Origin: an uncultured Clostridia bacterium
Lineage (GTDB): Bacteria > Bacillota > Clostridia > TANB77 > CAG-508
Length of the DNA: 40,129 nt
NCBI GenBank assembly: GCA_934149075.1
Contig: CAKPDR010000013.1
Location: 1 to 40,129, forward strand
Direction of reading: 5' to 3'
The translations under genes were made by a program, and so were the position numbers. This document shows positions 21,139-27,713 of this stretch, one piece after another (position 1 is the stretch's first letter; each line of letters begins with the position of its first letter). The notes beneath the pieces are model-generated. The model was not told the DNA's origin. It made no database searches and saw only the letters and a list, made by a program, of their open reading frames with translations.

Positions 21139-22746
21139 ATGAAAAAAAAGAAATCAAACTATATTATAGCATTAGTAGTTATTTATTTTGTATTAGTATA
21201 TTTTTTCAATGTTATATCAGACCATGTTAATATAAAAAACATAGGAATAAACAAAACATCTGACAAAACATTTAAAATAATATCAAGTACAGAAAATAAA
21301 GACATTGAAGAAATATTAAAAAAATACGCAAAAGAAAATCAGATTGACTTACAAATAGACTATGCAGGAACAATTGAAATAATGGACAAGCTAAATAATG
21401 GAGAAAATTATGATGCAGTATGGTGTTCAAATTCCATTTGGTTATATATGTTAAATGACGGAATAAGTGTAAAAAATTCTAAATCAACAAGTATTAATCC
21501 AGTAGTATTTGGAATCAAAAAATCAAAAGCACAAGAACTTGGATTTATAGACAAAGAAGTGTATACAAAAGATATATTAAATGCAATAAGGGAAAACAAA
21601 CTAAAATTTAGTATGTCATCACCAACACAAACAAACACAGGAGCATCAGCATATTTAGGATTTGTAAGCACATTAGCAGGAAATCCAGAAGTTTTAACAG
21701 AAAAAGATTTAGAAAATGATCAACTAAAAAAAGAATTAACACAACTATATACAGGAATGGCACGTTCTTCGGGAAGTGACGAATTCTTAGAAGAAATGTT
21801 TTTAAACGGAAATTATGAAGCAGTTGTAACATATGAAACATCAATAATAAATATTAACAAACAATTAGAGAGCCAAGGAAAAGAACCATTATATATAATT
21901 TATGCAAAAGATGGAGTATCAATATCAGATTCACCATTTGCATATATAGATAATAAAAATGAAGAAAAAGCAGACGAATTTAGCAAACTACAAAAATATA
22001 TTTTAAGTAATGAAGGACAAGCAGAACTTGTAAAAACAGGAAGAAGAGTATGGTATGGAGGAACAAATGAAAATGCAGATAAAACAGTATTTAATCCGGA
22101 CTGGGGAATTGATACAAGCAAATATATTGTTCCGGTAAAATATCCAAGTACAGAAGTAATAAAAAAATCACTTGGTATATATCAAACAGAACTTAGAAAA
22201 CCTATACACACAGTATTTTGTTTAGACTATTCAGGAAGCATGTATGGAGAAGGAAATAATCAATTAACAAAAGCTATGGAATATATTTTAAATGAAGAAG
22301 AAGCATCCAAAAATTTACTTCAATTTTCATCAAAAGACAAAATTACAATAATCCCATTTAATCACAATATATTAGGAACATACACAACAGAAAATGGAGT
22401 AGATACAAAAGATTTAATAAATAAAATAACATCAACAAGTGTTAGTGGAGGAACAGACATATATTTACCAGCAATGAAAGGACTTGAAGTATTATCACAA
22501 GAAGATTTAGAAACTTATAATGTATCAGTAGTATTAATGACAGATGGAGCATCAAATTATAATAGAATAGATGAACTAACAAGACTTTATAGACAAACTG
22601 AAAAAGATATACCAATTTTCAGCATAATGTTTGGAGATGCTGAAGAAGAGCAATTACAAGACATAGCAGATTTAACAAATGCTAAGATATTTGATGGAAA
22701 AACAAATTTATTAGAAGCATTTAAACAAGTAAGAGGATATAATTAA
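21139..22746 (+). CDS. Membrane-anchored substrate-binding protein fused to a VWA (MIDAS) domain
   Basis: A 535-residue protein with an N-terminal membrane anchor (about residues 7-27). Residues about 45-330 look like an extracellular type II solute-binding fold: KTFKIISSTENKDIEEILKKYAKEN, YDAVWCSNSIW, SPTQTNTGASAYLGF and NGNYEAVVTYETSI. Residues about 350-530 form a von Willebrand A domain with a complete MIDAS: DYSGS at about 361-365, the Thr in SVSGGTDIYLP and the Asp in MTDGASNY. SBP-VWA fusions exist in Gram-positive bacteria but are poorly characterised. No ABC permease is nearby, so it probably senses or scaffolds rather than transports. It is the first gene of an operon with XpaC and TelA. 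Confidence 0.85.
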   Translation: MKKKKSNYIIALVVIYFVLVYFFNVISDHVNIKNIGINKTSDKTFKIISSTENKDIEEILKKYAKENQIDLQIDYAGTIEIMDKLNNGENYDAVWCSNSIWLYMLNDGISVKNSKSTSINPVVFGIKKSKAQELGFIDKEVYTKDILNAIRENKLKFSMSSPTQTNTGASAYLGFVSTLAGNPEVLTEKDLENDQLKKELTQLYTGMARSSGSDEFLEEMFLNGNYEAVVTYETSIININKQLESQGKEPLYIIYAKDGVSISDSPFAYIDNKNEEKADEFSKLQKYILSNEGQAELVKTGRRVWYGGTNENADKTVFNPDWGIDTSKYIVPVKYPSTEVIKKSLGIYQTELRKPIHTVFCLDYSGSMYGEGNNQLTKAMEYILNEEEASKNLLQFSSKDKITIIPFNHNILGTYTTENGVDTKDLINKITSTSVSGGTDIYLPAMKGLEVLSQEDLETYNVSVVLMTDGASNYNRIDELTRLYRQTEKDIPIFSIMFGDAEEEQLQDIADLTNAKIFDGKTNLLEAFKQVRGYN

Positions 22747-22762
22747 TCAAGGAGGAAAAGCG

Positions 22763-23377
22763 TTGAAAAAAAATTATATTTATTCAGCAATTTTAGGAGG
22801 AGCTTTTTTTGCAGTACCATATGTTGCATTAGGAATAGAATTATTGCCATCTTTAGCAATAAGTGCAGTAGCATATGGAGCTGGAACTCTAATATTTAAA
22901 GATAGAAATAAATTAGATTTATCTATTGATAAAAAGAATTTATATGATATACTAAAAGAAGCAAAAGAAGAAACTCTACAAATTAGTAATATTTCTAAAC
23001 AAATAGAAGATAAAGAAGTAGTTGAAAATATTGAACAAATATGTGATATCTCAAATAAGATAATAGATACACTATCTAAAAATCCTAATAAACTAGGACA
23101 AGCACGAAATTTTTTGAACTATTATCTTCCAGTAACAATAAAAATATTAACTAGATATGATGAAATAGAAAATCAAAGATTAAATACAACTGAAAGTAAA
23201 GAATTTATGGAATCAGTTAAAAAAATGACAGAAAAAATAAAGAATGCTTTTAATGAACAATTAAATAATATGTACCAAACAGAAATGATTGATACAGATG
23301 CAGAAATAAAAGTATTTGAATCAATGCTTAAATCAGATGGCTTTTTAGATGATATAAATATTAATACAAAGAAATAA
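22763..23377 (+). CDS. xpaC: XpaC-like membrane protein
   Basis: A 204-residue protein with two hydrophobic segments near the N-terminus (YIYSAILGGAFFAVPYVALGIE and LPSLAISAVAYGAGTLIF), followed by a long helical cytoplasmic domain with LPVTIKILTRYDEIENQ. This layout and sequence fit the XpaC family (named for 5-bromo-4-chloroindolyl phosphate hydrolysis), whose true role is unknown. XpaC is a regular genomic partner of TelA, found here two genes on. The start is TTG at 22763 after AAGGAGGAAAAGCG, 16 nt after the VWA gene. The stop is 12 nt before the next start, so the operon is tight. Confidence 0.82.
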   Translation: MKKNYIYSAILGGAFFAVPYVALGIELLPSLAISAVAYGAGTLIFKDRNKLDLSIDKKNLYDILKEAKEETLQISNISKQIEDKEVVENIEQICDISNKIIDTLSKNPNKLGQARNFLNYYLPVTIKILTRYDEIENQRLNTTESKEFMESVKKMTEKIKNAFNEQLNNMYQTEMIDTDAEIKVFESMLKSDGFLDDININTKK

Positions 23378-23389
23378 GTGGAGGCATGT

Positions 23390-24523
23390 ATGAAAGGAAA
23401 AAAAGAAGTCCTACTAGGAATAGGCATATTAGTTATTTTAATATTAGTAATAATAGGTATAAAAGCAGTAAGTCAAAAAGGAGAAGTATCAGATAAAGAT
23501 CTTACAACAGTATATGTTGCAACAGGTGGAGGAAAAGAAAACTTTTTAGCAGATGAAGAAGTTATAAATGTTATGAAAAAAAAATATGGACTAAATGTAG
23601 TATATGATTCCTGGAGTAATGGTAAACTTATAAAAAATCCATTAGTAAGAGAAGATGGAACACAATATGATGTAATGTTTGCATCAGATCAGAGATTTTA
23701 TGATTATTATAAATTAGCACCAGATACATCAAAAGGAGAAGCAAAAAGATATACTGTTCAAAAAGGTGGATTAACTTTAAATACACCAATAGTAATATAC
23801 AGTTGGGACACAGTAGTAGATGCACTTATAAAAGAAAATATAGTAACAGAAAAAGACAATGTATATTATATAACAGATATGAACAAATTAATTTCTTATA
23901 TACTTGAAGGAAAAAAATGGTCAGATATAGGACTTAACACATTATATGGAAGTATAAATATAGATTCAACAGATCCAGTAACATCATCACCAGGTGCAAC
24001 TTATTATGGACTATTATTATCAATTATGTGTGGTGGAAATGTAACAGAAGAATCAGCTGAAGCAAATTTACCAAAATTAAAAGAATTTTATACTAAATCT
24101 GGATATATGAATAATACACCAGCAGATTTATTTGAATTATATTTAAAGACTGGTATGGGTGGAAAGCCAATGATTGTTGATTATGAAAAAAGTGTTATAG
24201 ATTTTGCAAATTCTAATCCAGATGGATGGGAACAAGTTAAAGATAAAATTCGTGTTTTATATCCAACACCAACAATATGGAATTCACATTGTATAGCAAC
24301 ATTTACTGAGAATGGAAACAAATATTATGATGTTTATAATGATAAAGAAATTAGTCAAATTGCTTGGTCAAAATATGGATTTAGAACAGGTGTAACTGGT
24401 GGAAATTATGATGTATCACAAGTTAATGTAAATGGAATACCACAAAGTATAGATAGTACAGTAACAAGTTTAAAAATGAATTTATATGAAAAATTAATTT
24501 CATATTTAGGAAATAATGAATAG
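23390..24523 (+). CDS. Second extracytoplasmic substrate-binding-like protein
   Basis: About 377 residues. An N-terminal hydrophobic segment (VLLGIGILVILILVIIGIKA) without lipobox Cys acts as an anchor or signal. The rest resembles a bacterial solute-binding protein: TTVYVATGGGKENFLADEEVINVMKKKYGLNVVYDSW, YDVMFASDQRFYDYY, TPIVIYSWDTVVDALI, DPVTSSPGATYYGLLLS and a C-terminal KYGFRTGVTGGNYDV. It is likely a distant relative of the SBP half of the first gene. I chose ATG 23390, five bases after GGAGG; a GTG at 23378 overlaps that site. No transporter genes accompany it. Confidence 0.8.
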   Translation: MKGKKEVLLGIGILVILILVIIGIKAVSQKGEVSDKDLTTVYVATGGGKENFLADEEVINVMKKKYGLNVVYDSWSNGKLIKNPLVREDGTQYDVMFASDQRFYDYYKLAPDTSKGEAKRYTVQKGGLTLNTPIVIYSWDTVVDALIKENIVTEKDNVYYITDMNKLISYILEGKKWSDIGLNTLYGSINIDSTDPVTSSPGATYYGLLLSIMCGGNVTEESAEANLPKLKEFYTKSGYMNNTPADLFELYLKTGMGGKPMIVDYEKSVIDFANSNPDGWEQVKDKIRVLYPTPTIWNSHCIATFTENGNKYYDVYNDKEISQIAWSKYGFRTGVTGGNYDVSQVNVNGIPQSIDSTVTSLKMNLYEKLISYLGNNE

Positions 24524-24530
24524 TTAAAAA

Positions 24531-24551
24531 TCTAAGATAATGTATCTTAGA
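24531..24551 (+). other. Intra-operon hairpin before telA
   Basis: TCTAAGATA (24531-24539) pairs perfectly with TATCTTAGA (24543-24551) over an ATG loop. No T-run follows. It probably protects or marks processing of the mRNA between the second SBP gene and telA. Confidence 0.5.
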
Positions 24552-24578
24552 ATAAAATAAAAAAATTAGGAGGAAATT

Positions 24579-25739
24579 ATGGACGAAGAAATTAAACTAG
24601 AAGTAGTATCAAATGTAGATACTAAAGAAATTGAAACAGCATTAGAAACAACAAAAAAAGTAGATGAGGCAGTTGTAGAAAAATCATTAAATTATGATGT
24701 TTTAACAGATGATGAGAAAAAGGCAATTGATACATTCTTAGAGAAAATAGATGTAAAAAATACAACACAAATATTACAATTTGGAGCAAGTGCACAAAAT
24801 AATATTTCAAAATTTTCAGATACAGTGTTACAAGATGTAAGAACAAGAAGTACAGGAGAGGTTGGAAATTTATTAAGTAACTTAGTTGGTGAAATAAAAG
24901 AATTTGATTCTGATGTACCAACAGAAGAGAAAAAAGGAATTCTTGGTATTTTCAATTCAGCAAAAAAACAAATGGAAAAACTACTTGCAAAATATAATAA
25001 AGTTGAAAATAATATATCAACAATAGAAAATCAATTAGAAAATCACAAACTTCAAATGATGAAAGATATTGCAATATTTGATACTATGTATGAACAAAAC
25101 TTACAATATTTTAAAGAATTATCTTTATACATAATTGCAGGTGAAAAGAAGTTAGATGAATTAAGAAATGTAACATTACCTGAATTACAAAAAGTTGCAG
25201 AAGAGACAAAAGAACAAGCAGATGCACAAGCTGTAAATGATATGATTGCAACAATAAATCGTTTTGAAAAAAGAATTTATGATTTAAAAACAACAAGAAT
25301 AATTTCAATTCAAATGGCACCACAAATTCGTTTAATTCAAAATAATGATAGTGAATTAGTTGAAAAAATCCAAAGTTCATTAATAAATACAATACCACTT
25401 TGGAAGAACCAAATTGTTATTGCATTAGGTATTACAAATGCTAAAAATGCATTAGGTGCTCAAAAACAAGTAAATGAAATGACTAATGAAATGCTTAAGA
25501 AAAATAGTGAACTTCTAAAACAAGGTACAATAGATATTGCTGAACAATCAGAAAAGGCTGTTGTTGATGTTGAAACTTTACAAAAAACTAATAAAGATAT
25601 TATTGATACATTAGATAAGGTTCTTGAAATTCATGAAAATGGAAAGATTAAGAGACAAGAAGCTGAACAACAACTTGAACAAATTGAAGGTGAATTGAAG
25701 GATAAATTGTTAGAGATTAAAATTGAAAGCGGAAAATAG
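24579..25739 (+). CDS. telA: TelA family toxic anion resistance protein
   Basis: A 386-residue soluble, mostly helical protein matching the TelA/KlaA family (PF05816). The signature parts are SKFSDTVLQDVRTRSTGEVGNLLSNLVGEIKEFD, the coiled-coil core around NKVENNISTIENQLENHKLQMMKDIAIFDTMYEQN, and IISIQMAPQIRLIQNNDSELVEKIQSSL with TIPLWKNQIVIALG. TelA was first linked to tellurite resistance, and published comparative work on Ter stress systems groups TelA and XpaC with VWA proteins. The biochemical function is unknown. The ATG follows TAGGAGGAAATT. Last gene of the operon; a terminator follows. Confidence 0.93.
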   Translation: MDEEIKLEVVSNVDTKEIETALETTKKVDEAVVEKSLNYDVLTDDEKKAIDTFLEKIDVKNTTQILQFGASAQNNISKFSDTVLQDVRTRSTGEVGNLLSNLVGEIKEFDSDVPTEEKKGILGIFNSAKKQMEKLLAKYNKVENNISTIENQLENHKLQMMKDIAIFDTMYEQNLQYFKELSLYIIAGEKKLDELRNVTLPELQKVAEETKEQADAQAVNDMIATINRFEKRIYDLKTTRIISIQMAPQIRLIQNNDSELVEKIQSSLINTIPLWKNQIVIALGITNAKNALGAQKQVNEMTNEMLKKNSELLKQGTIDIAEQSEKAVVDVETLQKTNKDIIDTLDKVLEIHENGKIKRQEAEQQLEQIEGELKDKLLEIKIESGK

Positions 25740-25745
25740 AAATAT

Positions 25746-25783
25746 AACAAGGCCTCTTACTAGTTTGTGAGAGGATTTTGTTG
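25746..25783 (+). terminator. Terminator after telA
   Basis: CCTCTTAC pairs with GTGAGAGG around TAGTTT, with AACAA/TTGTT pairing outside, then TTTTG. It closes the four-gene operon. Confidence 0.7.
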
Positions 25784-25823
25784 TAATCGTAAAATAATGA
25801 AAAGTGAAGTTAATTACAAATCT

Positions 25824-25852
25824 TTACTAATATATTTTTTTGTGGTATAATA
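25824..25852 (+). promoter_or_regulatory. Extended -10 promoter of small gene at 25891
   Basis: TTTACT (25824-25829), 17 bp and TGTGG-TATAAT (25847-25852). The TGTGN-TATAAT form is shared with the promoters at 16573 and 26235. Confidence 0.65.
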
Positions 25853-25890
25853 ACAATGTAACTTGTTTATGGTTAAAAGAGGAGGACAAC

Positions 25891-26121
25891 ATGGCAGAAA
25901 ACAAAAAGAAACTTTTAGGTGTTCTAGATGAAGTATTACTATTCAGTTTTGAATTAATAGTATTTGAACTAGAAGGAAAAGCTCCTGAGGATTCAAGAGT
26001 TAAACAGATAAGAGAGTTATGCCAAGAATTAGCTGATGCTGGTGTGTACCAGTTTCAGACAAATTGTGATGATGAAAAACTTTTTGAACAAATACAGACG
26101 TTTGCTCAAAATGAGGGATGA
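25891..26121 (+). CDS. Hypothetical 76-residue acidic helical protein
   Basis: It reads MAENKKKLLGVLDEVLLFSFELIVFELEG, then a charged helix PEDSRVKQIRELCQELADAG and a tail VYQFQTNCDDEKLFEQIQTFAQNEG. It is predicted helical, soluble and acidic, with no signal peptide. ATG 25891 is chosen because GAGGAGGACAAC stands right before it; the open frame extends 17 codons upstream into the promoter and should not be used. It has its own promoter and terminator. Codon use (CAG, GTG, TGC) is less A/T-biased than in the neighbours, like the lipoprotein gene 300 bp on. I do not recognise the family. Confidence 0.65.
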   Translation: MAENKKKLLGVLDEVLLFSFELIVFELEGKAPEDSRVKQIRELCQELADAGVYQFQTNCDDEKLFEQIQTFAQNEG

Positions 26122-26129
26122 ATCTAAAG

Positions 26130-26157
26130 AGGGTCGTCAAGAATTTGATGACCTTTT
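26130..26157 (+). terminator. Terminator after the 76-residue gene
   Basis: AGGGTCGTCAA pairs with TTGATGACCTT around GAAT, followed by TTTTT. Confidence 0.75.
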
Positions 26158-26159
26158 TA

Positions 26160-26204
26160 ATTTTAATATATAATATAAGTGAAACTTATATTATATATTA
26201 AAAT
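26160..26204. repeat. 21-bp perfect inverted repeat with 3-nt loop
   Basis: Bases 26161-26180 are the exact reverse complement of 26184-26203 over the loop GAA, and the outer pair A26160/T26204 extends it to 21 bp. It is pure A/T except for one pair. It lies between a terminator and the next promoter. It could extrude as a cruciform or act as a bidirectional stop signal. Confidence 0.7.
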
Positions 26205-26205
26205 A

Positions 26206-26240
26206 ATCAATTAGACTAATTGATATAAATGTGCTATAAT
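26206..26240 (+). promoter_or_regulatory. Promoter with overlapping 19-bp palindrome (operator candidate) for the lipoprotein gene
   Basis: ATCAATTAGACTAATTGAT (26206-26224) is a perfect palindrome around one central base. The extended -10 TGTGC-TATAAT ends at 26240, and at 17-bp spacing the -35 (TAGACT, 26212-26217) falls in the middle of the palindrome, so a dimeric regulator bound there would block RNA polymerase. The 190-nt leader to 26431 also holds the palindrome CAGGCAATTGCCTG (26296-26309). It further holds a ribosome binding site plus a five-codon frame (MIDSE) at 26358, perhaps a decayed or leader peptide. Confidence 0.5.
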
Positions 26241-26430
26241 TTTAATTGTAATAAGCAAATAGCTTAGGAGGTGAAAATATACTAACCTTTTATTCCAGGC
26301 AATTGCCTGTATATATATATTGTTACTAGAAAACGAAGCATCAAGGAGGAAAAGACAATGATAGACTCTGAATAATGAAACATAAAAGAACAAAACCACA
26401 AACAATAACAATAAAAAAGGAGAAAAATCT

Positions 26431-26835
26431 ATGAAAAAAATGATTATGTTAGTAGTGACAATAATGGTTATGGCAGTGGCATTAACAGGATGTAACAATC
26501 CATTCAGGAAAGATGACCAGCATGCGACAGTTTCAATAACAACTTCTGATGGACGGGCATATGTATTTCAGAGTGTCAATGGTTCAAATGCTACAATATC
26601 AGGAAAGGAATTAGCGTTAAAAAAATGCAAAGTCAATTTTAATATGGAAACAGGTGAAAGTGCACACATTATATTCAAATGTGATGCGTGCGGTAATAAG
26701 CAAGAAATTGATATTGATCAGCCATGGTCAGATGTCATACATTGCGACTGTCCAGAAGAAATTGACGAAAAAGGAAACTCTAAAGAGTATGCAGCGATTG
26801 AGTTGACATATAACCAGCAAGAAGAAACTGAATAA
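26431..26835 (+). CDS. Lipoprotein with CxxC / CxC zinc-ribbon-like domain (intact member of a three-copy family)
   Basis: A 134-residue lipoprotein. The signal peptide MKKMIMLVVTIMVMAVA ends in the lipobox LTGC (Cys21). The mature part has an N-terminal beta-rich block (ATVSITTSDGRAYVFQSVNG, then ATISGKELALKK). It is followed by a Cys pair CDACGNKQEIDID and a second pair CDCPEEIDEKGNSKEY, i.e. C-x2-C and C-x-C, possibly a metal site on the outer face of the membrane. Codon use is clearly less A/T-rich than housekeeping neighbours, suggesting transfer. Two degraded copies lie at 20465-20851 and 20933-21061, on the other side of the VWA/TelA operon. Own regulated-looking promoter and terminator. 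Function unknown. Confidence 0.8.
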   Translation: MKKMIMLVVTIMVMAVALTGCNNPFRKDDQHATVSITTSDGRAYVFQSVNGSNATISGKELALKKCKVNFNMETGESAHIIFKCDACGNKQEIDIDQPWSDVIHCDCPEEIDEKGNSKEYAAIELTYNQQEETE

Positions 26836-26846
26836 TGTTAGTATAG

Positions 26847-26873
26847 GACTCTCACTTATTAGTGGGAGTTTTT
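26847..26873 (+). terminator. Terminator after lipoprotein gene
   Basis: ACTCTCACT pairs with AGTGGGAGT around TATT, followed by TTTTT. It is close in sequence to the terminator at 20874-20904 after the truncated paralog. Confidence 0.8.
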
Positions 26874-26993
26874 ATAATATGTCAACTTAAAAAATATATT
26901 GTTACTTTTGTGTTTTGTCTATAAAAATATCTTTTATTTATTTATAATTTATAGTATAATATTGAAATAATATAGAAAGTAGAGTGATTAAAT

Positions 26994-27497
26994 ATGAAAT
27001 TAAATATAGTAATGGTAGAACCTGAAATACCGCAAAACACAGGAAATATTGCAAGAACATGTGCAATAACAGGAGCAAAATTACATTTAGTACATCCATT
27101 GGGATTTCAGATAGATGAAAAAACATTAAAAAGAGCAGGTTTAGATTATTGGGATAAATTAGATATAGAAGAACATGATTCATTAAATGAGTTTTTAGAA
27201 AAATATAAACCAGAAGAAAATAATATGTTTTTTGCTACAACAAAGGGAAAAACACAATATACAGATATAGACTACTCAGAGATGAATGAAGTATTTGTTT
27301 TATATGGAAAAGAAACTAAAGGATTGCCAGAAAGTCTTTTAGAAAAGTATTTAGATAAAAAAACAATAAGAATTCCAATGTTGCCAACATTAAGGTCATT
27401 AAATTTATCAAATTCTGTTGCAATAATTACTTATGAGATATTAAGACAGCATAATTTTGAGGATTTGCAAGGAATTAGTAATTATTTTGAAAAATAA
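26994..27497 (+). CDS. trmL: tRNA (cytidine/uridine-34 2'-O)-methyltransferase TrmL
   Basis: A 167-residue SPOUT-class methyltransferase, near the usual TrmL size. It starts MKLNIVMVEPEIPQNTGNIARTCAITGAKLHLVHPLGF, the family signature. It also shows FVLYGKETKGLPESLL (SAM-binding knot part) and IRIPMLPTLRSLNLSNSVAIITYE, the trefoil-knot motif 3. It 2'-O-methylates the wobble base of certain tRNA-Leu. The ribosome binding site is weak (AGAAAGTAGAG). A TATAAT at 26955-26960 with an unclear -35 may serve as its promoter. A palindromic repeat element follows the stop. Confidence 0.93.
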   Translation: MKLNIVMVEPEIPQNTGNIARTCAITGAKLHLVHPLGFQIDEKTLKRAGLDYWDKLDIEEHDSLNEFLEKYKPEENNMFFATTKGKTQYTDIDYSEMNEVFVLYGKETKGLPESLLEKYLDKKTIRIPMLPTLRSLNLSNSVAIITYEILRQHNFEDLQGISNYFEK

Positions 27498-27510
27498 ATA
27501 TAAGGAAATA

Positions 27511-27611
27511 AAAAATATCATTTTAAAGTTTAACAAGGTGTTTTAAATATGTTTTTAAACAAATTTAGAATAGCAAAGCGTCCGCTGTTAAACGATAAAA
27601 TGATATTTTTT
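27511..27611. repeat. MITE-like palindromic element, copy A
   Basis: About 100 bp with terminal inverted repeats: 27511-27534 is complementary to 27587-27610 at 22 of 24 positions. A second, inverted copy lies at 38417-38519; shared blocks include TTTAAAGTTTAACAAGGTGT next to one end and GTTAAACGATAAAATGATAT at the other. T-runs at both outer ends would make it a bidirectional terminator. It starts 14 bp after the trmL stop. Confidence 0.75.
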
Positions 27612-27652
27612 ATTAACTGAATAAATTGATTTTTCAATAATAAATGTAAGTA

Positions 27653-27681
27653 TTGAATAAAATACAAGAAAGTGTTATTAT
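27653..27681 (+). promoter_or_regulatory. Possible recD2 promoter
   Basis: TTGAAT (27653-27658), 17 bp and TATTAT (27676-27681), just before the ribosome binding site AAAGAGGATAATA and the GTG start. Moderate match only. Confidence 0.4.
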
Positions 27682-27713
27682 AATAATAATTTATTAATGG
27701 AAAGAGGATAATA

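Noticed and set aside
21139..24523. Interpretation of the two binding-protein genes as an ABC importer operon
   Set aside because: No permease or ATPase gene occurs in the operon or anywhere in the window.
26161..26203. CRISPR repeat or phage attachment site
   Set aside because: Single perfect A/T hairpin with no repeated units, spacers, integrase or tRNA nearby.
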